A stretch of 11,331 bases of DNA from Clostridiales bacterium (GTDB taxonomy: Bacteria > Bacillota > Clostridia > Oscillospirales > Acutalibacteraceae). Made by a program: the position numbers and the translations under genes. Each line of letters starts with the position of its first letter. Position 1 is the first letter of the stretch. A model generated the notes under the pieces. It saw only the letters and a program-made list of their open reading frames with translations, was not told where the DNA came from and did no database searches. The stretch is taken from the NCBI GenBank assembly GCA_020860025.1, contig JAJBVC010000007.1, positions 6,086 through 17,416 of the forward strand. The letters are read 5' to 3'. Below, piece after piece: positions 1 to 7,500 of the stretch.

Positions 1-580
1 GTTTTTTATTATTTAATCCGTATCTTAAAATAATTATTTCTTTTTCACGTTCATCTTCAAGGTTTTCTATAATTTTCGATACCTTTTCCCATCGTATTTT
101 TGTTTCCAAATCGTCCGCAAGGTCGTCGGGATTGCTTATCGTATCCTCGATAGTCAGCGGATTTCCGTCTTTGTCAATTTCAAGCGTGTCGCCCAAATAT
201 ACATCGCCTGACGATTTTTTACCCGCTCTGAAATGCATAAGAATTTCATTTTCAATGCACCTTGACGCATATGTGGCAAGCCTTGTGCCTTTTTCAACAT
301 TGAATGAATCAATCGCCTTAATTAACCCGATTGTTCCGATGCTTATTAAATCGTCCGTATCATTTGTTTTTGAATAATATTTTTTTACAATATGGCTTAC
401 AAGACGCAGATTACGCTCGATAAGTACGGCTCTTGCAGCTTTGTCGCCGTCTTTCATCCTTTTTAACATCTCAGCCTCTTCCTTTGGTGGCAGAGGCTTC
501 GGAAAGCTTGACGTGTTTTGAATATGCAAAATAAAATAAATTATATTTGCACCGATTGCGGAAAGTAAAGCGCTAAACAT
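1..580 (-). CDS. sigK: RNA polymerase sporulation sigma factor SigK (pro-SigK), 3' end outside the window
   Basis: Late mother-cell sigma factor of sporulation. The first 193 codons are visible; the end of region 4, including the helix-turn-helix, lies beyond the left edge. Residues 1-20 are hydrophobic (MFSALLSAIGANIIYFILHI) and are followed by SFPKPL. This matches the membrane-tethering pro-sequence and FPQPL junction of Bacillus SigK, which in that family is removed by the SpoIVFB intramembrane protease. Sigma region 2 is clear: LIERNLRLVSHIVKKY (53-68), DLISIGTIGLIKAIDSF (77-93) and CIENEILMHFR (108-118). The segment EIDKDGNPLTIEDTI fits SigK better than its paralogue SigE. The start at 580 is chosen because AGGTG lies six bases upstream; an in-frame ATG at 586 abuts that site and is too close. 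The visible reading frame is uninterrupted, so no skin-like element splits this part. It is transcribed divergently from uvrB. The family is near certain; SigK rather than SigE is very likely. Confidence 0.92.
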   Translation of the reverse strand, partial: MFSALLSAIGANIIYFILHIQNTSSFPKPLPPKEEAEMLKRMKDGDKAARAVLIERNLRLVSHIVKKYYSKTNDTDDLISIGTIGLIKAIDSFNVEKGTRLATYASRCIENEILMHFRAGKKSSGDVYLGDTLEIDKDGNPLTIEDTISNPDDLADDLETKIRWEKVSKIIENLEDEREKEIIILRYGLNNKK

Positions 581-625
581 TTTCATCACCTAAAAAATAC
601 TATTCTTTTTATTACTTTAATATGA

Positions 626-653
626 ATTATATTTTGAAAAGAAATCGTTATTC
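626..653 (-). promoter_or_regulatory. Possible SigE-type promoter for sigK
   Basis: On the minus strand, GAATA (653-649) is followed by AATATAAT (633-626), with 16 bases between the two ATA cores. This resembles the SigE pattern of ATA, 16-18 bases, cATAcaaT, with six of eight matches in the -10 element. In Bacillus sigK is transcribed by SigE with SpoIIID, so a SigE promoter is expected here. The predicted RNA start leaves a leader of roughly 40 bases before the sigK start codon. The region is very AT-rich, so a chance match is possible. Confidence 0.33.
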
Positions 654-738
654 GTTTTTTTAACACTTTAAAGCCTAATGAGAAAACAGTCGGAATTAAG
701 CGTTTTGGGAGGATTGCCGCTTTATTGGTAAGTTTATA

Positions 739-750
739 GAACAAAAGTTT
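739..750. promoter_or_regulatory. Candidate LexA (SOS) box upstream of uvrB
   Basis: The sequence GAAC-AAAA-GTTT fits the Gram-positive LexA/DinR half-site pattern GAAC-N4-GTTY. It lies about 20 bases upstream of the -35 element of the uvrB promoter. uvrB and uvrA are SOS genes in Bacillus, so an operator is expected near here. Against it, the right arm is GTTT rather than GTTC, and the position is upstream of the promoter rather than overlapping it. Confidence 0.42.
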
Positions 751-770
751 GTATTTGTTATACTTTACTC

Positions 771-799
771 TTGAATTTGTAATTGTTTTATCTTATAAT
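771..799 (+). promoter_or_regulatory. Sigma-A-type promoter for the uvrB-MATE-uvrA cluster
   Basis: TTGAAT (771-776) and a perfect TATAAT (794-799) are separated by 17 bases, the ideal spacing. The expected RNA start, near 806, lies about 40 bases upstream of the uvrB ATG. The promoter also rules out the longer in-frame uvrB starts at 783 and 801, which lie within it or at its edge. Confidence 0.85.
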
Positions 800-845
800 A
801 GTGAGGAATGTGAAAAAATATCAAAACAAGAGTAAGGTATGCTGT

Positions 846-2801
846 ATGGATAAATTTAAACTCGTAAGTAAATATAAGCCTACAGGCGACCAGCCACAGG
901 CGATTGACGCACTTGTAAAGGGAGTTCTTGCCGGCGATAAGGAACAGACTCTTATGGGGGTTACAGGCTCGGGAAAAACATTTACAATGGCAAATATTAT
1001 AGAAAAAATCAATCGTCCGACGCTTGTTCTTGCCCACAATAAAACTCTTGCTGCACAACTTTGCAGTGAGTTCAGAGAGTTTTTTCCCGAAAATGCGGTT
1101 GAATATTTTGTATCATATTACGACTATTATCAGCCGGAGGCTTACGTTCCTACAACCGATACTTATATAGAAAAAGATTCGGCTGTTAATGATGAAATTG
1201 ACAAGCTTCGTCACTCTGCAACCGCCGCTCTTTTTGAAAGACGTGACGTTATAATAGTAGCGTCGGTTTCATGTATTTATTCTATCGGCGACCCTATTGA
1301 TTATCAAAGTATGGTAGTGTCGCTTCGTACGGGAATGGAGTACGGCAGAGATGCGCTTATTGAAAAGCTTGTATCAATTCAGTATGAACGCAACGATATT
1401 AACTTTGTCCGTAACAAGTTTCGTGTCAGGGGAGATACGCTTGAAATATTTCCTGCGGGTTCGTCGGGAAACGCCGTAAGAGTTGAATTTTTCGGCGACG
1501 AAATTGACCGTATATGCGAAATTCAGCCGCTTACAGGTAAGGTTGAAGGAATTCTATCGCACGTTTGTATTTATCCCGCTTCGCACTACGTTGTCGGCGC
1601 TGAAAAGATGAACGCAGCCATTGATAAAATTTACAATGAAATGGTTGAGCGTGTTGCATATTTTGAAGAAAAAGGCAAGCTTCTTGAAGCACAGAGAATT
1701 AAAGAAAGAACTATGAATGATATAGAGATGCTTCGTGAAACGGGATTTTGCAAGGGTATTGAAAATTATTCTGCCGTTATGAGCGGTAGAAAGCCCGGTG
1801 AAGCGCCGTTTACTCTGATTGACTATATGCCCGATGATTTTCTTCTTTTCTGCGATGAAAGCCATGTAATGCTGCCACAGGTTCGTGGTATGTACGGCGG
1901 TGACCGTTCAAGAAAAGAGAGCCTTGTCGAATACGGATTTCGTCTGCCGAGCGCTCTTGATAACAGACCGCTTCGCTTTGATGAATTTTATAAAAAAACA
2001 AATCAGGTTATTTTTACATCAGCTACACCGGGTGAGTTTGAAAGGGAACGCAGTACGCAGATTGTCGAGCAGGTTATTCGGCCGACAGGACTTCTTGACC
2101 CGATTGTAACCGTAAAGCCGACAGATGACCAGATGGATGATTTACTGTCGGAAATCAATATTCGTGCCGAAAAAAGAGAACGTGTTCTCGTTACTACGCT
2201 TACCAAAGCTATGGCTGAGGATTTGACAAAATATCTTGAGGACTTCGGCGTTAAGGTGCGTTATATGCACCATGATATAGATACTATCGAGCGTATGGAA
2301 ATAATACGTGATTTAAGACTCGGCGAATTTGACGTTCTTGTCGGAATTAACCTTTTAAGAGAGGGTCTTGATATTCCCGAGGTTTCGCTTGTTGCGATTC
2401 TTGATGCTGATAAAGAGGGATTTCTCCGTTCTGAAACGTCGCTTGTTCAGACTATCGGACGTGCCGCACGTAACGAAAACGGTCAGGTTATAATGTATGC
2501 CGACAGCGTTACTCCGTCAATGGAAAGAGCGATTACCGAAACTCTGCGACGTCGAGAGATACAGAAAAAATATAACGAGGAACACGGCATAGTTCCGAAA
2601 ACAATACAAAAAGACGTTCATCAAATTATCGAAATAACTTCTAAAGAAAAACTTGAGGGCAAGAAAAAGCACCTTACAAAGAAAGAGCGTATGCTCTTAA
2701 TTCAGCAATTAACAAAGGAAATGAAAGAGGCGGCACGTATGCTTGAATTTGAGCATGCTGCATTTTTGCGTGACCAAATTGCCGAACTCGAAAACAAGTA
2801 A
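846..2801 (+). CDS. uvrB: Excinuclease ABC subunit UvrB
   Basis: Damage-verification helicase-like subunit of nucleotide excision repair. It is loaded onto lesions by UvrA and then recruits the UvrC nuclease. The 651-residue product is of usual length. Walker A is GVTGSGKT (38-45). The beta-hairpin that clamps DNA is seen as YYDYYQPEAY (91-100). The DEAD-like Walker B is DESH (337-340), followed by YGFRLPSALDNRPL. The C-terminal helicase domain carries REGLDIPEVSLVAILDADKE and QTIGRAARN. The last ~35 residues form the UVR motif that contacts UvrC (KEMKEAARMLEFEHAAFLRD). The start at 846 gives the canonical MDKFKLVSKYKPTGDQPQAI and has AAGG eight bases upstream. An upstream TTG at 783 would extend the frame by 21 residues, but the -10 element lies inside that extension. 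It is first in a three-gene cluster with a MATE gene three bases downstream. Confidence 0.98.
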   Translation: MDKFKLVSKYKPTGDQPQAIDALVKGVLAGDKEQTLMGVTGSGKTFTMANIIEKINRPTLVLAHNKTLAAQLCSEFREFFPENAVEYFVSYYDYYQPEAYVPTTDTYIEKDSAVNDEIDKLRHSATAALFERRDVIIVASVSCIYSIGDPIDYQSMVVSLRTGMEYGRDALIEKLVSIQYERNDINFVRNKFRVRGDTLEIFPAGSSGNAVRVEFFGDEIDRICEIQPLTGKVEGILSHVCIYPASHYVVGAEKMNAAIDKIYNEMVERVAYFEEKGKLLEAQRIKERTMNDIEMLRETGFCKGIENYSAVMSGRKPGEAPFTLIDYMPDDFLLFCDESHVMLPQVRGMYGGDRSRKESLVEYGFRLPSALDNRPLRFDEFYKKTNQVIFTSATPGEFERERSTQIVEQVIRPTGLLDPIVTVKPTDDQMDDLLSEINIRAEKRERVLVTTLTKAMAEDLTKYLEDFGVKVRYMHHDIDTIERMEIIRDLRLGEFDVLVGINLLREGLDIPEVSLVAILDADKEGFLRSETSLVQTIGRAARNENGQVIMYADSVTPSMERAITETLRRREIQKKYNEEHGIVPKTIQKDVHQIIEITSKEKLEGKKKHLTKKERMLLIQQLTKEMKEAARMLEFEHAAFLRDQIAELENK

Positions 2802-2804
2802 TTT

Positions 2805-4230
2805 ATGAGTAATATTTTGAATGATAAAAAATTTTGGAAAACAGCGGTTAAATTAAGTATACCTGTTGCGCTGCAAAATCTTCTTACAAGTTCATTTACA
2901 CTTGCCGACACTCTTCTTGTAAGCAGTTTGGGTACGGCTACATTGTCGTCTGTCGGAATGATAGGGCAGTGGAGCTGGCTTATGAATATGATTTTGGTAG
3001 GCTTTTGCTCGGCGACAACAGTTTTTATATCTCAGTATTGGGGCGTAAACGATACGAAAAAAATACGTCACGTCGGCGGAATTTCAATATTATTTGCACT
3101 TATTGTTTCTGTATTGTTTACAGTCGTGAGCTTGTCGTTTCCGAAAGCTGTTATACATATGTTCAATTCCGACAGCGAGGTTATTGAAATCGGCTCAAAG
3201 TATCTTTTTGTTGTCGCATTTTCGTATATTCCCGTTGCGCTGACAAATATTTTAGCCGCAATTTTAAGAGCCGTTGAAAATGTTAAGCTTCCTATGTATG
3301 TCTCACTTTTTACAACCGTCTTGAATATTTTTCTTGATTATTGTATGATTTTCGGCAAGTGCGGTTTTTCAAAAATGGGCGTTAAAGGTGCAGCTCTTGC
3401 AACGACGGTTTCCGCTTGGCTTGGAATTGTATTGATTATTTTAATTTCGATTGTTCAAAAAAACATTTTGGTTACGCAGTCGAAGGAGTATTTTAAATAT
3501 ACAAAAAAAAGAGATAAGTGTTTATACACACAAGGCAGCTCCCGTTGTGCTTAATGAAAGTATGTGGGGCGCCGGAACTTTTGTATATAATATAGTTTTC
3601 GGCAATATGGGGTATGAATATTTTTCGGCGCTTACAATCGTTCGCAGCTTTGAAAATATTGCTTTCGTCATATTTATAGGAATATGCAGCGCAGCGTCGG
3701 TAATGATAGGAAAATCAATCGGCAGCGGTGATATAAAACGAGGTTTGACCGACTCGAAAAGATTTATGATTATCGTTCCTGTTTTTGCAGTAATAATCGC
3801 TTTGCTGATATTTATTTCCCGCACGGAGCTTGTCAGCATATTTAATATGGGAAATAATATAAGCTCGACCGCTCTTGAGTGCGCATTTAACCTTATGGTG
3901 ATATATGCTGTGGATTTTCCCTTTCGTATGCTGCCGTACCTCGAAATCGTATCGGTTTTTCGTTCGGGCGGAGATACTGTAACAGGCGCAAAATACGAAC
4001 TGTTTTGTCTTTGGGTGCTTTCGGTTCCGGCAACGGTTATAGCCGTTTATGTTTTTAAAGTGCCTTTTATTACGGCATATGCGATAATGTATATATTTGA
4101 GGATATTCCGAAAAATATTTTCTGCCTGAAATTTTATTTGTCGGGCAAATGGATAAAGCCTGTCACAAAGCAGGGGACAGACGGACTTAAAAAATATCTG
4201 AGCGGTAAAGCGGGTGGTAATAATGAATAA
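2805..4230 (+). pseudogene. MATE family efflux transporter, frameshifted
   Basis: Multidrug/toxin extrusion family membrane antiporter, encoded in two frames. The first part (2805-3554, 249 residues) begins MSNILNDKKFWKTAVKLSIP and has the N-terminal MatE half with PVALQNLLTSSFTLADTLLV and ATTVFISQYWGV. It loses homology after FKYTK and stops early. The second part continues in the +1 frame from about 3502 (KKEISVYTHKAAPVVLNES) to the stop at 4228-4230. It holds the second MatE half with SAASVMIGKSIGSGD. Removing one A from the run at 3503-3510 would give a continuous 474-residue protein, normal for MATE. No further damage is visible in either half, so the change is recent, a sequencing error, or tolerated through slippage. 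The second half has no convincing start of its own. The break falls in the linker between the two six-helix bundles. Transported substrate cannot be predicted. The end overlaps uvrA by eight bases. Confidence 0.85.
3503..3510 (+). other. Run of eight A at the MATE frameshift
   Basis: The run follows AC and precedes GAG. With seven A the codons would read ACA AAA AAA GAG ATA AGT and join both halves of the transporter. With eight, the frame runs into TAA at 3552. It is the only long homopolymer at the point where family-like sequence switches frame. Such runs are prone to replication slippage, polymerase slippage and sequencing error. Confidence 0.8.
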
Positions 4231-7042
4231 AAATATAATAATTAAAGGCGCAAGAGAGCATAATCTTAAAAATATAGATATTGAAATTCCGAGAGATAAA
4301 TTAGTCGTTTTTACAGGTCTTTCGGGTTCGGGTAAATCAAGTCTTGCTTTTGATACTATTTATGCCGAGGGTCAGCGCAGGTATGTGGAATCTCTTTCAT
4401 CTTATGCACGTCAGTTTTTGGGCCAGATGGAAAAGCCCGATGTTGATTATATTGACGGACTTTCGCCGGCAATTTCAATCGACCAAAAAACCACAAGCAG
4501 AAATCCACGTTCAACGGTCGGTACCGTTACAGAAATATATGACTATCTGCGACTGCTTTACGCAAGAATAGGTACGCCTCACTGTACAAAATGCGGCAGA
4601 GAAATTACGCAGCAGACTGTTGACCAAATTGTTGACGTTCTGCTGGAACTTGACGAAAAAACTAAAATTCAGGTTATGGCGCCTATCGTTCGGGGACGCA
4701 AGGGCGAATATGTCAAGGAGCTTGATAATATCCGCAAATCAGGCTTCGTTCGTGTAAGAATTGACGGCTCGGTTTACGATTTGTCGGAAGAAATAAAGCT
4801 TGATAAAAATAAAAAGCATAATATCGAGGTTATAGTTGACCGTCTTGTAATTAAGCCTGAAATAAAATCACGATTGACCGATTCTATAGAAACCGCAACA
4901 CGTCTTGCCGACGGTACTGTTTTAATCGACATTGCAGGAGAGCGTGAGGAGCTTTTTTCGCTTAATTATGCCTGCCCCGAGCATGGCGCCGTTATTGAAG
5001 AAATGACACCGAGAATGTTCTCTTTCAATAATCCGTTCGGTGCGTGTAAAACGTGTAACGGCCTCGGTTCTTATAAAGAAATTGACCCTGAGCTTATAAT
5101 TCCGAATAAAAAGCTTTCCATAAATCAGGGAGCTGTTAAAGCATCGGGCTGGAATATAAACGACGGCACGATTGCAAAAATGTATTACGAGGGCATTGCA
5201 AAGGAATACGGCTTTTCTCTTGATATTCCCGTAGAGATGATTCCGAAAGAGGGTCTTCATGCGCTTCTTTACGGCACCAACGGCAGAAAAATTACAATGA
5301 AACGAGTTACGTCGTACGGCACAGGCACTTATAAAAATGACTTTGAGGGAATCATATCAAACCTTAAAAGACGTTATGACGAAACTACCTCTGACTGGGC
5401 AAGAGCCGATATTGAAAGCACTATGACGACCTGCGTTTGCCCCGATTGCCACGGTTCACGTCTTACGCCCGAAATTATGAGCGTAACCATAGGCGGACTT
5501 AATATTTATGAGTTTTGTTCTCTGCCTATCGGCGAGGAGCTTGAGTTTATAAGCAATCTTGAGCTTACAAAGCGTCAGCATCTTATCGGCGACCTTGTAA
5601 TAAACGAAATTAAACAGCGTCTGCAATTTTTAAATTCGGTTGGACTTGACTACCTGTCGCTTTCACGTGAAGCCACCACATTATCGGGTGGTGAAGCGCA
5701 GCGTATTCGTCTTGCAACGCAGATAGGCTCTTCTCTTATGGGTGTTCTTTATATTCTTGACGAGCCTTCAATCGGACTTCATCAAAGAGATAATGACAAA
5801 TTGCTCGGTACTTTGAAGCATTTGCGTGATTTAGGCAATACACTGATTGTTGTTGAGCATGATGAGGACACAATGAGAAATGCCGATTTTATTGTCGATA
5901 TAGGCCCCGGTGCGGGAGTCAACGGCGGTGAGCTTATAGCAAGCGGAACTGTCGATGATATAATTAACTGCGAGAGGTCAATTACAGGTCAGTATCTCAG
6001 CGGTAAGCGCTCTATTCCGGTTCCGACTCAAAGGCGAGACGGCAACGGCAAAAAAATAACTGTCCACGGCGCAAGAGAAAATAATCTTAAAAATATTGAC
6101 GTTGAATTTCCGCTCGGAAAGTTTATAGCCGTAACAGGTGTATCGGGTTCGGGAAAGTCGAGTCTTGTCAATGAAATTCTTTACAGGTACCTTGCAAACA
6201 CTTTAAACGGTGCAAAAAAACGTCAGGGCAATTTTGACAAAATCACAGGTGCCGACAATTTAGATAAAGTAATAAATATAGACCAGTCGCCGATTGGCAG
6301 AACTCCACGCTCAAATCCTGCGACATATACGGGCGTATTTAACGACATTCGTGACCTTTATGCACAAACTCCCGATGCAAAGCAAAGAGGTTATAAGTCA
6401 AACAGGTTTTCGTTTAATGTCAAAGGCGGCCGCTGTGAGGCTTGTCAGGGTGACGGTATCGTTAAAATTGAAATGCACTTTCTTGCCGATGTTTATGTTC
6501 CGTGCGACGTTTGCGGCGGAAAAAGATATAACAGCGAAACGCTTGAGGTTAAATTTAAAGGCAAGTCAATTTATGATGTTCTCGAAATGACTGTTGATGA
6601 GGGCGTTGAGTTTTTCTCACAGCAGCCTAAGATTTACAGAAAGCTGAAAACACTTTCGGACGTCGGACTCGGATATATAAAAATCGGTCAAAGCGCCACA
6701 ACGCTTTCGGGCGGCGAGGCTCAGCGTGTCAAGCTTGCGACGGAGCTTTCACGGCGAAGCACAGGCAAGACAATTTATATTCTTGACGAGCCTACAACAG
6801 GTCTTCATACAGCCGATGTTCATAAGCTTGTCGATGTTTTGAATATGCTTGTCGATATGGGCAATACTGTCGTTATTATTGAACATAATCTCGATATAAT
6901 CAAGACTGCCGATTACATTATAGATTTAGGCCCCGAGGGCGGAAAAGGCGGCGGAACGGTCGTTGCAACGGGAACTCCGGAAGAAGTTGCAAAATGCAAA
7001 AAATCATACACAGGGCAGTATTTAAAAAAAGTATTTGAGTAA
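4223..7042 (+). CDS. uvrA: Excinuclease ABC subunit UvrA
   Basis: Dimeric DNA-damage sensor ATPase that delivers UvrB to lesions. The product has 939 residues, the normal length. It carries two ABC ATPase modules: Walker A GLSGSGKS (32-39) and GVSGSGKS (639-646), signatures LSGGEAQR (487 and 828), and Walker B with LDEP around 513 and 855. Zinc ligands are C251, H254, C275, C278 in the first module and C738, C741, C761, C764 in the second. A further CxxC is at 121-124. Both modules begin with near-identical text (GAREHNLKNIDIEIP and GARENNLKNIDVEFP), and the DNA is also alike (4247-4291 versus 6068-6112, 39 of 45 bases). The start at 4223 gives MNKNIIIKGAREHNL, with GGTGG five bases upstream; the GTG at 4214 would add three residues and lose this site. 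It overlaps the MATE gene by eight bases, implying co-transcription and perhaps translational coupling with uvrB upstream. Confidence 0.98.
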   Translation: MNKNIIIKGAREHNLKNIDIEIPRDKLVVFTGLSGSGKSSLAFDTIYAEGQRRYVESLSSYARQFLGQMEKPDVDYIDGLSPAISIDQKTTSRNPRSTVGTVTEIYDYLRLLYARIGTPHCTKCGREITQQTVDQIVDVLLELDEKTKIQVMAPIVRGRKGEYVKELDNIRKSGFVRVRIDGSVYDLSEEIKLDKNKKHNIEVIVDRLVIKPEIKSRLTDSIETATRLADGTVLIDIAGEREELFSLNYACPEHGAVIEEMTPRMFSFNNPFGACKTCNGLGSYKEIDPELIIPNKKLSINQGAVKASGWNINDGTIAKMYYEGIAKEYGFSLDIPVEMIPKEGLHALLYGTNGRKITMKRVTSYGTGTYKNDFEGIISNLKRRYDETTSDWARADIESTMTTCVCPDCHGSRLTPEIMSVTIGGLNIYEFCSLPIGEELEFISNLELTKRQHLIGDLVINEIKQRLQFLNSVGLDYLSLSREATTLSGGEAQRIRLATQIGSSLMGVLYILDEPSIGLHQRDNDKLLGTLKHLRDLGNTLIVVEHDEDTMRNADFIVDIGPGAGVNGGELIASGTVDDIINCERSITGQYLSGKRSIPVPTQRRDGNGKKITVHGARENNLKNIDVEFPLGKFIAVTGVSGSGKSSLVNEILYRYLANTLNGAKKRQGNFDKITGADNLDKVINIDQSPIGRTPRSNPATYTGVFNDIRDLYAQTPDAKQRGYKSNRFSFNVKGGRCEACQGDGIVKIEMHFLADVYVPCDVCGGKRYNSETLEVKFKGKSIYDVLEMTVDEGVEFFSQQPKIYRKLKTLSDVGLGYIKIGQSATTLSGGEAQRVKLATELSRRSTGKTIYILDEPTTGLHTADVHKLVDVLNMLVDMGNTVVIIEHNLDIIKTADYIIDLGPEGGKGGGTVVATGTPEEVAKCKKSYTGQYLKKVFE

Positions 7043-7054
7043 ATAATGAATATT

Positions 7055-7099
7055 TATAGCCTTTTTTGACTATTAATTACTATTAAATGGCTATATTTT
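7055..7099 (+). terminator. Weak hairpin after uvrA, possible terminator
   Basis: TATAGCC (7055-7061) pairs with GGCTATA (7089-7095). After one mismatch three further A-T pairs extend the stem inward, leaving a loop of about 19 bases. Only four T follow, so this is weaker than the other terminators in the window. Its place between the uvrA stop and the groES promoter is right for a terminator. Confidence 0.38.
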
Positions 7100-7120
7100 A
7101 TGAATTATTTGTTAATACTC

Positions 7121-7148
7121 TTGACAAATGGAAAAATATTGCTACAAT
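7121..7148 (+). promoter_or_regulatory. Sigma-A-type promoter of groES-groEL
   Basis: A perfect TTGACA (7121-7126) is followed after 16 bases by TACAAT (7143-7148). The predicted RNA start falls near 7155, just at the front edge of the CIRCE operator. This is the classical arrangement for HrcA repression of chaperonin genes. Confidence 0.9.
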
Positions 7149-7156
7149 AATACTTG

Positions 7157-7183
7157 TTAGCACTCGAAAGGCGAGAGTGCTAA
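7157..7183. promoter_or_regulatory. CIRCE operator (HrcA binding site)
   Basis: A perfect inverted repeat TTAGCACTC-N9-GAGTGCTAA, identical in both arms to the CIRCE consensus. HrcA binds it and represses chaperonin transcription until heat stress draws GroEL away from HrcA. It covers the first transcribed bases of the groES-groEL mRNA and lies 25 bases before the groES start. The hrcA gene itself is not in this window. Confidence 0.98.
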
Positions 7184-7208
7184 TCAGAAAATTTGAGAGG
7201 TGACTATT

Positions 7209-7481
7209 ATGACTATTAAACCACTTGCCGATAAAGTATTGTTAAAATCATTAGAGGCAGAGGAAACAACAAAGAGCGGCTTGATTCTTGCGGCTTCAGC
7301 CCAGGAAAAGCCTGAAATGAGCGAGGTTGTCGCTGTCGGTCCCGGCACAGACAAAAACCCAATGACCGTTGCTGTAGGCAACAAGGTTATTATCGGAAAA
7401 TATACCGGAACAGATGTTAAGCTTGACGGTGTTGAATACACAATAATTTCCGTCAAGGACATCTTGGCAATAGTAGAATAA
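7209..7481 (+). CDS. groES: Co-chaperonin GroES
   Basis: Ten-kilodalton lid of the GroEL folding chamber; seven copies cap the GroEL ring and close the cavity during ATP-driven folding. The product has 90 residues, typical of Firmicutes. It begins MTIKPLADKVLLKSLEAEE, the standard first beta-strand. The mobile loop that docks on GroEL is at about 16-32, with the hydrophobic tripeptide LIL (25-27) in the usual IVL position. It ends VEYTIISVKDILAIVE. The start at 7209 is preferred because GAGAGG (7195-7200) sits eight bases upstream; a GTG at 7200 overlaps that site and would add three residues not found in the family. It is the first gene of the CIRCE-controlled operon and is followed after 19 bases by groEL. 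Confidence 0.98.
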   Translation: MTIKPLADKVLLKSLEAEETTKSGLILAASAQEKPEMSEVVAVGPGTDKNPMTVAVGNKVIIGKYTGTDVKLDGVEYTIISVKDILAIVE

Positions 7482-7500
7482 TTAAGGAGGACTGAATATT

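Noticed and set aside
132..377. Plus-strand open frame inside sigK
   Set aside because: It is the antisense shadow of the conserved sigma region 2 coding sequence on the minus strand, with no family resemblance.
697..735. GGGAGG at 707-712 with a tiny reading frame TTG CCG CTT TAT TGG TAA
   Set aside because: The start would be one base from the Shine-Dalgarno-like sequence, the peptide has five residues, and the site lies upstream of the uvrB promoter with no promoter of its own.
783..845. N-terminal extension of UvrB from TTG 783 or GTG 801
   Set aside because: The -10 element of the promoter lies at 794-799. The added residues are not found in UvrB, and ATG 846 has its own ribosome binding site.
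1554..2206. Several antisense or alternative-frame open frames inside uvrB, and similar ones inside uvrA, groEL and the sirtuin gene
   Set aside because: All overlap strongly conserved coding sequence, lack ribosome binding sites and resemble no known protein.
3495..3515. Programmed -1 ribosomal frameshifting at the A8 run of the MATE gene
   Set aside because: The continuation lies in the +1 frame. A -1 shift would enter the third frame, which does not carry the second half, so the A run cannot work as a classical -1 slippery site here.
3451..4230. The second MATE half as an independent gene starting at the TTG at 3451
   Set aside because: The first ~17 residues from that start are unlike the family and overlap real coding sequence of the first half. 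No ribosome binding site supports it. It is better read as the frameshifted remainder of one gene.
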